DNA of 40,020 nucleotides from Alloyangia mangrovi. GTDB lineage: Bacteria; Pseudomonadota; Alphaproteobacteria; Rhodobacterales; Rhodobacteraceae. The first letter of the stretch is position 1; every line of letters begins with the position of its first letter. Of this stretch, positions 25,332 to 34,175 are shown piece after piece. The translations under genes and the position numbers were made by a program. The DNA lies in assembly GCF_002300555.2 (NCBI RefSeq), contig NZ_NTHN02000055.1:1-40020 (forward strand), read 5' to 3'. The notes under the pieces are model-generated. The model ran no database searches and was not told the origin of the DNA. It saw nothing but the letters and a program-made list of their open reading frames with translations.

Positions 25332-25447
25332 TTTCCGGCGCTAACGGCATCTTCCGCAGAGTCGCCTTATTCCCAAGTGTTTAACTCGGATTTCGCCGGC
25401 GCAGCATCGCGACTCAACACGGATCACACCCCGGCCGCCGCGACAGA

Positions 25448-26480
25448 TCAGCGCGGGATCAGCGCCCAGTAATCGAGGTCGAGCAGAACCTCCGGCAGAT
25501 ACTTTCCGTCGGCGCCCTTCAGCGCGAAGGGCGCCCCTCCGCGGGTCGCCACCAGCCGCAGCCGCAGCGCGCCGATGCCGGGTGCCGGGGTCTCTGCCCG
25601 GTCCAGGACCTCGGACCAGACCTTGACGGTATCCCCTGCAAAACAAGGGTTTGCATGCGCCCCGCCGTTGAGCCCGACGATCATCTGCGCGTTCGCCAGA
25701 CCGTTGAAGCTGAGCGCCCGCGCCAAGGAAATCACATGCCCCCCCGTAGATCAGCCGCTTGCCGTCCTCGCGATGGGTGGCGTCGAAATGCACCTTGGCG
25801 GTGTTCTGCCAAAGACGGGTGGCGAGCATGTGCTCGGCCTCCTCGATGGTCACCCCGTCGACGTGGTCGATCTGCTCGCCGACTGCGTAATCGCCCCAGC
25901 GATGCGGCTCTCCGGCAAGGGGGAAATCGTAACTGCTGAAGTCGAGGCCCGCAGGGATCACCAAATCTTCGGGTGCAAGCGCCTTCTTCAGCTCGGGCAG
26001 GACCGTCTCGGGCGCGGGTGCGCCTGGATCCTTCTTCCGCACCATCACCCAGCGGCAAAACTCCAGCACGGTCTCACCGCGCTGGTTGGTGCCGCGCGTG
26101 CGCACATAGACGACACCCGATTTGCCATTGGAGTTCTGCTTGAGCCCGATCACCTCGGAGGAGGCGCGCAGCGTGTCCCCCGGATAGACAGGCACCAGCC
26201 AGCGCCCCTCGGCATAGCCGAGGTTTGCCACCGCGTTCAGCGAGACGTCGGGCACGGTCTTGCCGAAAACCAGGTGGAACGCCGCCAGATCGTCCAGCGG
26301 CGCGCCGGGCAGACCAACGCTCCGGGCAAACTCGTCCGAGGAATAGAGCGCATGCCGGGCCGGGTAGAGCGCGTGGTAGAGCGCCCGCTCCCCGCCCGAG
26401 ACGGTGCGCGGCACGGCGTGGTCCATGACCTCGCCGATGCGGTATTCCTCGAAGAAGCGCCCGGGGTTGGTCTTGGCCAT
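25448..26480 (-). pseudogene. mch: Mesaconyl-CoA hydratase, frameshifted at a 7-C run
   Basis: In the ethylmalonyl-CoA pathway it hydrates mesaconyl-CoA to (2R,3S)-beta-methylmalyl-CoA. The protein starts MAKTNPGRFFEEYRIG at 26480, with the tandem MaoC-like hotdog domains FGKTVPDVSLNAVANLGYAEGR and VDGVTIEEAEHMLATRLWQNT (in part). The frame breaks at seven Cs, 25739-25745. Removing one base joins RLIYGG to HVISLARALSFNGLANAQ and gives a complete 343-aa protein ending LDLDYWALIPR, the length I know for Rhodobacter Mch. It overlaps the DUF1737 gene by one base and lies in one cluster with mcl2. I regard the gene as functional and the extra base as an error. Confidence 0.92.
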
Positions 26481-26683
26481 CACTGAGCTCCCAGTTTCAT
26501 GTCCGGCGTGTAGGGGGTCTCGATGTCCTTGGTCACGGCCTGTCCGCAGCGCATCACGCCATTGGCCGCATCGAAGGCATAGGTCGGGCTGCCGTAGAGC
26601 TCCCAGCCCTTGCTCAGGGCCTCGGACACCTTGTGGCAGAAGGCCGAAGTGTCATCCTCGGTCAGCAGTCGATAGATTTTCAT
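26480..26683 (-). CDS. DUF1737 domain protein
   Basis: 67 aa from the ATG at 26683. MKIYRLLTEDDTSAFCHKVS, then SKGWELYGSPTYAFD is the DUF1737 pattern, a small alpha/beta domain of unknown function. Its stop codon shares one base with the mch start. The same small gene accompanies mch and mcl2 in Rhodobacter as far as I recall, so a link to the pathway is possible but unproven. Confidence 0.8.
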   Translation of the reverse strand: MKIYRLLTEDDTSAFCHKVSEALSKGWELYGSPTYAFDAANGVMRCGQAVTKDIETPYTPDMKLGAQ

Positions 26684-26705
26684 GAGTCTCGTTCCGGTAG
26701 TTAGC

Positions 26706-27251
26706 TCATCCAAAGGTCGGGTAGCCGAGCCAGGTGTGGATCGCGCCGATCACGAAGAGCAGCACTACACTGGCCCCGGCAAAGACCAGGTCCTTCTTGA
26801 TCTCGCCCTTCGGCGGCGGTGTCCACTGCGGTTCGCTGCGGTTGATCGTGCTCATCTCGACCAGTGCCCAGATCCCGAGCCCGCCGAAGAGCACGAAGGA
26901 GGGCGTGTCGCCGTTCACCAGCAGGTGGGCGATGGCCCAGAGCAGGAAGCCGGTCAGCATCGGGTGGCGCATCTTGTAAAAGAGCGCGCCCTTCTTCGGG
27001 CCGGGCGAGGTGAAATAGAGCGCCGCCAGCATCAGCAGGTTGTTGATCCCGACCGTGGCCGGGGTGCGCCCGTAGAAAAAGGCGCCATCGGCCATGCGGT
27101 AGCCGAAAATCATCAGTATCACGCTGACGAGCAGGGCGAGCGCCACCACGCCCTTGCCCTTGTCGCCCATCTTCGCCCGCGCTTCCGGGGCGAGGCGTTT
27201 GAACAGATGCGCCGCCCACCAGAGCGCGACGCCGAGAATCAGAAGCAGCAT
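26706..27251 (-). CDS. NnrU family integral membrane protein
   Basis: 181 aa with about five membrane helices. MLLLILGVALWWAAHLFKRL, MRHPMLTGFLLWAIAHLLVNGD and the C-terminal AIHTWLGYPTFG match the NnrU family; the conserved RHP(M)L and AHLL(V)NGD suggest a lipid or heme-linked membrane enzyme similar to isoprenylcysteine methyltransferase-like folds. NnrU was named in denitrifiers, but no nitrogen-oxide genes are nearby. The place between mcl2 and mch argues for another role. Function unknown. Confidence 0.88.
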   Translation of the reverse strand: MLLLILGVALWWAAHLFKRLAPEARAKMGDKGKGVVALALLVSVILMIFGYRMADGAFFYGRTPATVGINNLLMLAALYFTSPGPKKGALFYKMRHPMLTGFLLWAIAHLLVNGDTPSFVLFGGLGIWALVEMSTINRSEPQWTPPPKGEIKKDLVFAGASVVLLFVIGAIHTWLGYPTFG

Positions 27252-27290
27252 TGGGGGTCTCCTCTTGCCGGGTCCGCCCCGAGCCTGCCC

Positions 27291-28142
27291 TCAAGCCCCC
27301 ATGGCGGCAATGGCTTCTGCCTTGGCGAGCACCGACTTCGCCGTGAAAACATGCAGATTCTCGACGATCTTGCCGTCGACGACGGCAACCCCCTGCCCCG
27401 CGGCCTCGGCCTCCTCGAAGGCGTGGATCTGCCGGCGGGCGAGGTCGATCTCGCCTTCGGTCGGGGCAAAGGCGGCATTGGCGATCTCGACCTGCGCCGG
27501 GTGGATCAGCGTCTTGCCGTCGAACCCCATGTCGCGGCCCTGGTCGCATTCGGCCCGCAGCCCCTCGTCATCCTTGAAGGCATTGTAGACCCCGTCGACG
27601 ATGACGCAGCCCGAGGCCTTCGCGGCCAGCAGGCAGAGTTGCAGCGAGGTCAGCATCGGCAGCCGGTCGGCACGGAAGCGCGAGTTCAGCTCCTTGGCCA
27701 GGTCGTTGGTGCCCATGACCATGCCCGCAAGCCGCGGATGCGCGCCGATCGCCTGCGCGTTCAGCATGCCCCTCGGCGTCTCCATCATCGCCCAAAGCGG
27801 CTTGCCCGTGAGCGCCGCCAGCGCGTCGAGCTGCGCCGGAGTTTCGACCTTGGGCAGCAGCACGGCGTCGCAATCCATGGCATCGGCCGCACGGGCATCC
27901 GCCTCGCCCCACTCGGTGTCGAGCCCGTTGATCCGCACAATCCGCGTGCGGTTGCCGTAGCCGCCCACGCCCAGCGCGGCGGCCAGCGTCTCGCGCGCGG
28001 CAGGTTTCTCCGCCGGGGCCACCGCATCCTCGAGGTCGAAGATGATCGCATCCACCGTGAGGTTGCGCGCCTTGTCCAGCGCCCGCTCCTTCGAGCCGGG
28101 GATGTAAAGTACCGAGCGATAGGGCCGCAGCGCGAGATCCAT
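27291..28142 (-). CDS. mcl2: (3S)-malyl-CoA thioesterase (CitE-like)
   Basis: 283 aa from the ATG at 28142, with the Shine-Dalgarno AAGGAGG. The TIM-barrel CitE fold shows RSVLYIPGSKERALDKAR, AIIFDLEDAVAPAEK, IVRINGLDTEWG, PKVETPAQLDAL, WAMMETPRGMLNA, MVMGTNDLAKEL and GFDGKTLIHPAQVEIAN. The N-terminus and the block IVDGVYNAFKDDEGLR match Rhodobacter Mcl2, which hydrolyses (3S)-malyl-CoA to malate, rather than the lyase Mcl1. Together with Mch in the same cluster this completes late steps of the ethylmalonyl-CoA pathway. Upstream lie two TGCAA repeats 20 bp apart (28179-28183, 28199-28203). Confidence 0.93.
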   Translation of the reverse strand: MDLALRPYRSVLYIPGSKERALDKARNLTVDAIIFDLEDAVAPAEKPAARETLAAALGVGGYGNRTRIVRINGLDTEWGEADARAADAMDCDAVLLPKVETPAQLDALAALTGKPLWAMMETPRGMLNAQAIGAHPRLAGMVMGTNDLAKELNSRFRADRLPMLTSLQLCLLAAKASGCVIVDGVYNAFKDDEGLRAECDQGRDMGFDGKTLIHPAQVEIANAAFAPTEGEIDLARRQIHAFEEAEAAGQGVAVVDGKIVENLHVFTAKSVLAKAEAIAAMGA

Positions 28143-28178
28143 GCCTTCCTCCTTCGAGCAATAATCTTGCGCCAGTGA

Positions 28179-28203
28179 TGCAATTGTTTTCCAAAAACTG
28201 CAA
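28179..28203. promoter_or_regulatory. TGCAA direct repeat upstream of mcl2
   Basis: TGCAA at 28179-28183 and again at 28199-28203, 20 bp apart, in a low-G+C stretch 37-61 bp before the mcl2 start. Similar TTGCAA/GCAAC elements lie between ccr and ecm. A shared acyl-CoA-responsive regulator is possible; evidence is weak. Confidence 0.35.
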
Positions 28204-28395
28204 GGGCATTCATGCCGCGGCGCAGAAGAACGGCGCATTTTAACCGCGGGCGCATCCTTTACCAATCCTTCGGACTTGCCCCGCAGGCTCAAAGTCCGAG
28301 GCAGGTACCTCTCCTGCAAGCGTCTCTGATCGGCTACCTCATCCGGTCGCGCTTGCACCCCCCGTGAAAGGACCATCCCGTTGAAAGGAAAGCCG

Positions 28396-28755
28396 ATGAC
28401 GGCATATCCAACGACCTCCCTACCCGGGCCACAGCCCACCTCCGCATGGCGCGCATGGCTTGCGATATGCTTCTGCGCGGGCCTTGCCGCCCTGCCCTCC
28501 GCCGGGTACGCCGAGAGCCGGGCCTGCGGCCCGCGGGACGTGGTCGTCGCCCGGCTCGCCGAAACCTACGGCGAGACGCGACAGTCCATCGGTCTTGGCA
28601 GCGACAACGCGGTGATGGAGGTTTTCGCCTCCGACGAGACCGGCACATGGACGATCACCGTCACCTCCAGTACCGGCGTTACCTGCCTCGTCGCAAGCGG
28701 GCTGGCCTTCGAAACCCTCGCCGAACATCTCCCGCCCAAGGAAAGCGATGCCTGA
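28396..28755 (+). CDS. Small secreted protein of unknown function
   Basis: 119 aa from the ATG at 28396, with AAAGGAAAG upstream; a TTG at 28381 would add five residues. After a short polar lead comes a signal or anchor helix (WLAICFCAGLAALPSAGYA) with an AxA-like cleavage site. The mature part has two Cys (SRACGPRD and GVTCLVASG) that could form a disulfide, plus a Ser/Thr-rich strand region EVFASDETGTWTITVTSS. Small proteins with this ending (CLVASGLAFE) occur in roseobacters without a known role. It diverges from mcl2. Confidence 0.7.
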   Translation: MTAYPTTSLPGPQPTSAWRAWLAICFCAGLAALPSAGYAESRACGPRDVVVARLAETYGETRQSIGLGSDNAVMEVFASDETGTWTITVTSSTGVTCLVASGLAFETLAEHLPPKESDA

Positions 28756-28886
28756 ATCGCGCAACCTGAGACCTGCTCCCTCCGGGAAATTCCGCGGAAG
28801 ACTTGGCCTATGCCGGTCCAATCCTAGTTTCTGAGCGGAACTCTGTCATACTCGACAGGACGCAACGGAAGGGAGCCGGACGCGCC

Positions 28887-29792
28887 ATGATCCGCACATC
28901 TATTCTCGCCGCCGCCAGCCTCGCCGCGGGGCTCGCTGGCACAGCAGAGGCCGACATCACCGTCTCGTCGAAGATCGACACAGAGGGCGGGCTGCTCGGA
29001 AACATGATCGCCCTCGCGCTCGAAGATGCGGGCCTGCCGGTCGAGCGGCGCCTGCAACTGGGCGGCACGCAGGTGGTCCGCGAGGCGATCCTCGCAGGTC
29101 AGATCGACATCTATCCCGAGTACACCGGCAACGCGGCCTTCTTCTTCAACGAGGCCGACGCGGAAACCTGGAAGGACGCCACTGCCGCCCATGACCGCGC
29201 CAAGGAACTCGACGCCGAAAACGGCATCACCTGGCTTAGCTCCGCCCCGGCGAACAACACCTGGGCCATCGCGGTGACCGGCCCCGTGGCCGAGGAAAAC
29301 AGCCTCGACACGATGAGCGACTTCGGAAAATGGGTCGCGGGCGGTGGAGATGTGAAACTGGCGGCCTCGACGGAGTTCGTCTCCTCCCCCGCAGTGCTGC
29401 CCGCCATGCAGGAGACCTACGGCTTCGAGCTGACCGAGGACCAGACCGTGATCCTCTCGGGCGGCGACACCGCGGCGACGATCCAGGCCGCCGCGCGGGG
29501 CACCTCGGGCGTCAACGCGGCCATGGTCTACGGCACCGACGGCGGTGTCGGCGCAACCGGGCTCAAGGTGATGAAGGACGACAAGGGCGTGCAGCCGGTC
29601 TACGAACCCACCCCCATCGTCCGCGACGCCGTTCTCGAGGAATACCCCTCGATCCCCGAGGTGCTGAACCCGATCTTCGAAGGGCTGACGATGGAGACCC
29701 TGCAGGAGCTCAATGGCCGCATCCAGGTCGGGGGTGAGCCCGCCGAGGCGGTGGCACGCGACTACCTCACCAAATCCGGGGTGCTGGACTGA
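28887..29792 (+). CDS. osmF: Osmoprotectant ABC transporter substrate-binding protein (YehZ/OsmF type)
   Basis: 301 aa with signal peptide MIRTSILAAASLAAGLAGTAEA. The OpuAC/QAT fold is recognised from KIDTEGGLLGNMIALALEDA, RRLQLGGTQVVREAILAGQIDIYPEYTGN (in part) and NNTWAIAVTG; QIDIYPEYTGN is the quaternary-ammonium ligand region. It should bind glycine betaine or a similar compound in the periplasm. The order binding protein, long permease, ATPase, short permease, and the gene sizes, equal the E. coli yehZYXW system, a low-affinity betaine-type importer. Substrate not proven. Confidence 0.9.
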   Translation: MIRTSILAAASLAAGLAGTAEADITVSSKIDTEGGLLGNMIALALEDAGLPVERRLQLGGTQVVREAILAGQIDIYPEYTGNAAFFFNEADAETWKDATAAHDRAKELDAENGITWLSSAPANNTWAIAVTGPVAEENSLDTMSDFGKWVAGGGDVKLAASTEFVSSPAVLPAMQETYGFELTEDQTVILSGGDTAATIQAAARGTSGVNAAMVYGTDGGVGATGLKVMKDDKGVQPVYEPTPIVRDAVLEEYPSIPEVLNPIFEGLTMETLQELNGRIQVGGEPAEAVARDYLTKSGVLD

Positions 29793-29815
29793 TCGCGGTC
29801 ACCTCGGAACAAGGC

Positions 29816-30977
29816 TTGACCGGGCGGGCGCTGTCCCCGCCCGGGCTGCTCTTCGCGGCGCTAGGGCTGGCGTCGCTCGCCCTGCCCTTCCTCACCCTGC
29901 GCGCCAACCGCATCGTCGCGGGCGAGGGTGTCATGCTCTGGGACTGCGCGCCAACGGCTGCGGTCATCGCGGGCGGCCTTGCCCTCGCTGCCGGGCTCGC
30001 GCTCGGCATCCCCGCAGGGGCACCCCTGCGCCGCCTCGGTGGCAGCCTGCTCGGCCTCGCCGGGCTGATCTTCCTGACCGCGCAAGGCGCCGCAAGCCAA
30101 CTGGCCGGCGCCGGAGACCTCGCCCGGGTCTCTCCCGCCGCCGGGGCCTGGTGCCTGCTGCTGGTGCTGATGCTGCTGATGGCCGATGCCCTCTCGCAGC
30201 TCCGCCCCGGGCCGCGCGCCCGCGCCGGGCTCCTGGCGCTTCTGCTGGCCGCGCTGGCCGCGCTGCTCTTGTCCGGCGCGCTGTCTGATCTGTCGGTGAT
30301 GCAGGAGTATGCCAGCCGCAAGGACGCCTTCCGCAGCGCTGCCCTGCGCCATCTCGCCCTCGCACTCGGCTCGCTTGGTGCCGCAGCGCTGATCGGCTTT
30401 CCGCTCGGCATCCTGTGCCACCGCAACGCCAGCCTGCGCGGCGCAACGCTGCCGGTCCTGAGCTTTCTGCAGACCATTCCCTCGCTCGCCATGTTCGGCA
30501 TCATGATCCCGATCCTCGGCTGGGTGGCCACGACCTATCCCGCCGCCCAGGCGCTCGGCATCGCCGGCATCGGCTTTGCCCCCGCCTTCCTCGCGCTTGT
30601 GCTCTATTCGCTGCTCCCTGTGGCCGCCAATACCGTGACCGGGCTCGCCGCCACGCCCCCCCGCCGCGATCGAGGCCGCCCGCGGCATGGGCATGACCGG
30701 CATGCAGCGCCTGCGGAAGGTCGAGCTGCCGCTGGCCATGCCGGTGATCCTCGCCGGGCTGCGCATCGTGCTGGTGCAGAACATCGGCCTTGCGGTCATC
30801 GCCGGGCTGATCGGCGGCGGCGGCTTCGGCAGCTTCGTCTTCCAGGGCCTCAACCAGACTGCCACCGACCTCATCCTGCTGGGTGCGCTGCCCACCGTCC
30901 TCATGGCCCTTGTCGCGGCGATCGTCATGGACATCCTCGTCGACCTCACCCGCCGCACTCCGGAGCGTCAGACATGA
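29816..30977 (+). pseudogene. yehY: ABC transporter permease, YehY type, frameshifted at a 7-C run
   Basis: Probably starts at a TTG (29816) after AAGG; no ATG is available. The N-terminal ~170 residues form extra membrane helices, as in YehY. The permease core follows (HLALALGSLGAAALIGFPLG, SFLQTIPSLAMFGIMIPILG). Seven Cs at 30656-30662 shift the frame. With one C less, GLAATPPAAIEAARGMGMTG is restored, followed by the EAA-loop region LRKVELPLAMPVILAGLR and IGGGGFGSFVFQGLNQT, ending at 30977 (386 aa, E. coli YehY 385). Without correction the frame runs falsely into the ATPase gene. I think the gene is intact. Its stop overlaps the ATPase start (ATGA). Confidence 0.9.
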
Positions 30978-31909
30978 TCGAGATCGACAGGATCACAAAG
31001 CTCTACGGCCAGACCCGCGCTGTCGATGCCGTCTCGCTCACCGCCGAGACCGGCACGATCACCGCGATCGTCGGCACCTCGGGCTCGGGCAAGACCACGC
31101 TCTTGCGAATGATCAACCGGCTGGTGGAGCCCAGTTCGGGCGAGGTCCGCATCAACGGCGAGCCGACCCACGCGGTGAAGCCCCACCTCCTGCGCCGCCG
31201 CATCGGCTACGCGATCCAGGGCCATGGGCTCTTTCCGCACCACACGGTTGCGCGCAACATCGGGGCCGTGCCCGAGCTGCTCGGCTGGCCGAAGGAGAAG
31301 ATCGCCGCCCGGGTGGACGAGTTGCTGACCCTCTTCGGCATGGAGCCCGCCGAATTTCGCGACCGACTGCCGCTGGAGCTGTCGGGCGGGCAGCAGCAGC
31401 GCGTCGGCGTCGCCCGCGCGCTGGCCTCGCGCCCGGACCTTCTGCTGATGGACGAGCCCTTCGGCGCGCTCGACCCGATCATCCGCACCCGCGCGCAGGA
31501 AGATCTGCGCGCCATCCAGCGCAAGCTCGGCTCGACGATCATGCTGGTCACCCACGACATGGACGAGGCGATCCGCCTCGGCGACCGCATCGCGGTGATG
31601 GATGGCGGGCGGCTGGTGCAATACGGCCCCCCGGAAGAGATCGTCGCCGCGCCAGCCACCGCCTTTGTCGCTGACATGGTCGGGGATGCCGAACGGCCCA
31701 TGCGGCTGCTCTCGCTGATCCCCGTCTCCGATCTGGTCGAACCGGGCACCGCCGAAGGCGCCCCCCTGCCCGCAGAGGCGACCCTGCGCGAGGCGCTCTC
31801 CGCCTGCCTCTGGACCGGGCGCGAGGCGGTCCCCGTCGAAACGGAGGGCGCCCCCGCCGGGCGGGTCACGCTCGCGGCCATACGGGCGCGGGCGGAGCGC
31901 CACGCGTGA
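30974..31909 (+). CDS. yehX: ABC transporter ATP-binding protein (YehX type)
   Basis: 311 aa. Energises the osmolyte importer. Walker A is GTSGSGKTT, the Q loop AIQGHGLFPHHTV, the signature LSGGQQQRVGVARAL, Walker B LLLMDEPFGALDP and the H loop THDMDEA. The C-terminal ~75 residues form a degenerate regulatory extension as in OpuA/ProV-like ATPases. Two runs of six Cs (31627-31632, 31761-31766) lie in frame and do not disturb it. It overlaps the permease genes on both sides by four bases. Confidence 0.95.
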   Translation: MIEIDRITKLYGQTRAVDAVSLTAETGTITAIVGTSGSGKTTLLRMINRLVEPSSGEVRINGEPTHAVKPHLLRRRIGYAIQGHGLFPHHTVARNIGAVPELLGWPKEKIAARVDELLTLFGMEPAEFRDRLPLELSGGQQQRVGVARALASRPDLLLMDEPFGALDPIIRTRAQEDLRAIQRKLGSTIMLVTHDMDEAIRLGDRIAVMDGGRLVQYGPPEEIVAAPATAFVADMVGDAERPMRLLSLIPVSDLVEPGTAEGAPLPAEATLREALSACLWTGREAVPVETEGAPAGRVTLAAIRARAERHA

Positions 31910-32643
31910 AACCGGGGATGTTCCTGCGCGTGGCGCTCATCGCGCTGCTGCTGGCGCTGGTGCTGAAGCCGGGAGCCTTCGCCCCGGCCTTCGCCCCCTT
32001 CGCGCCCGAGAACGGGCCGGTGATCTACACCCGCAGCTCGCTGCTCTCGCTTTCGCTGAGCCACCTCGGCCTTGTCGCCATGGCCTCGCTCGCCGCCACC
32101 ATCGTGGCGGTGACGCTGGCGATCCTCGTCACCCGCCCCGCCGGCGCCGCCTTCCGGCCGCTCTCGCGCACCATCACCAATGTCGGCCAGACCTTCCCGC
32201 CGGTCGCGGTTCTGGCGCTCGCCGTCCCGGCACTCGGCTTCGGCGCGGGGCCGACGCTGGTGGCGCTCTTTCTCTATGGCCTCCTGCCGATCTTCGAGAA
32301 CGCCATGACCGGCCTCTCGACCCTGCCCGCCAGCACCATGGAGGCGGCGCGCGGCATCGGCCTCAGCCGCTGGCAGAGGCTCTGGCGAGTCGAGCTGCCG
32401 CTGGCCCTGCCGGTGATCCTCGGTGGCATCCGCCTGTCGGTGGTGATCGCCCTCGGAACGGCGACCATCGGCTCGACGGTGGCGGCCCGCACGCTCGGCG
32501 AGGTGATCATCGCCGGGCTGCTGACCAGCAACACCGCCTTCGTGCTGCAGGGTGGGCTGATCGTCGGGCTCTTCGCGGTGCTGATCCATGACGCGCTGGT
32601 GCAGCTCGAGAAATATCTCGCGCAGCGCAGCGGGCGCGGCTGA
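31906..32643 (+). CDS. yehW: ABC transporter permease (YehW type)
   Basis: 245 aa with a GTG start overlapping the ATPase stop (GTGA). About six membrane helices. TNVGQTFPPVAVLALAVPAL and the EAA loop MEAARGIGLSRWQRLWRVELP are typical for OpuB/OsmW-type permeases. It pairs with the YehY-type permease to form the channel. It is the last gene of the four-gene operon. Confidence 0.92.
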   Translation: MKPGMFLRVALIALLLALVLKPGAFAPAFAPFAPENGPVIYTRSSLLSLSLSHLGLVAMASLAATIVAVTLAILVTRPAGAAFRPLSRTITNVGQTFPPVAVLALAVPALGFGAGPTLVALFLYGLLPIFENAMTGLSTLPASTMEAARGIGLSRWQRLWRVELPLALPVILGGIRLSVVIALGTATIGSTVAARTLGEVIIAGLLTSNTAFVLQGGLIVGLFAVLIHDALVQLEKYLAQRSGRG

Positions 32644-32739
32644 CACAGAAAAGAATCGCCTGATTGCCTGTGAATGCGGCATTTTGCGCGCGCAGGTTGA
32701 AGCGATCCGCGGCCCGACAGGTCCAGAGGGGCGCAGAAA

Positions 32740-32756
32740 GCATACCCTCGCATACC
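32740..32756. promoter_or_regulatory. GCATACC direct repeat upstream of mdh
   Basis: GCATACC at 32740-32746 and 32750-32756, exactly 10 bp apart (one helical turn), 156-172 bp before the mdh start; TAACACA also occurs twice just after. It may be a regulator site. There is no GTGATCAC in this gap (32644-32911), so mdh seems to be controlled differently from sdh and suc. Confidence 0.35.
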
Positions 32757-32827
32757 GGCGCTAACACACCGAAACTTAACACATTTACCGCAACCATGCC
32801 GCGTGGTCAGCAATCGAGCTTCCGTGA

Positions 32828-33874
<1,047 letters not shown>

Positions 33875-33910
33875 GCCCTGCCGGTGCCCACACGGGCACC
33901 AACAAATTTC

Positions 33911-33947
33911 GGGCCCCGGCAGCAACAGCGCCGGGGCCCTTGCTTTT
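33911..33947 (+). terminator. Rho-independent terminator after mdh
   Basis: Perfect 10-bp stem GGGCCCCGGC (33911-33920) with GCCGGGGCCC (33930-33939), then TTGCTTTTT. It ends the mdh transcript before the sucC promoter region. Confidence 0.88.
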
Positions 33948-34175
33948 TCGGTCTTCGCATTTCGCCTTCCGCAACGGCAGGACGCTGATTCTTTCGACGT
34001 GAGACGGCAATGGGATTTCACCACGACCGAGTTTGTGATCACGCTTTTTGAGCGCGTGATCACAACGGCAAGAAAATCTCGCAAATCTTCGCCGAAAGCC
34101 AAAAATCCCTTCGCACGAGGCGAACGACGCGCGTATACCGGCCGCGAAATCGCAGCAAGACGGGAAGAGTCTTCC
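33948..34175 (+). promoter_or_regulatory. sucC upstream region with twin GTGATCAC palindromes
   Basis: The palindromes are TTGTGATCACG (34033-34043) and CGTGATCACAA (34055-34065), centres 21 bp apart, with spacer CTTTTTGAGCG. They lie about 110-143 bp before the sucC start. The pattern mirrors the pair upstream of sdhC. The rest of the region shows no gene; short A-rich stretches (AAAATC, AAAAATCC at 34072-34109) may include the promoter. Confidence 0.7.
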
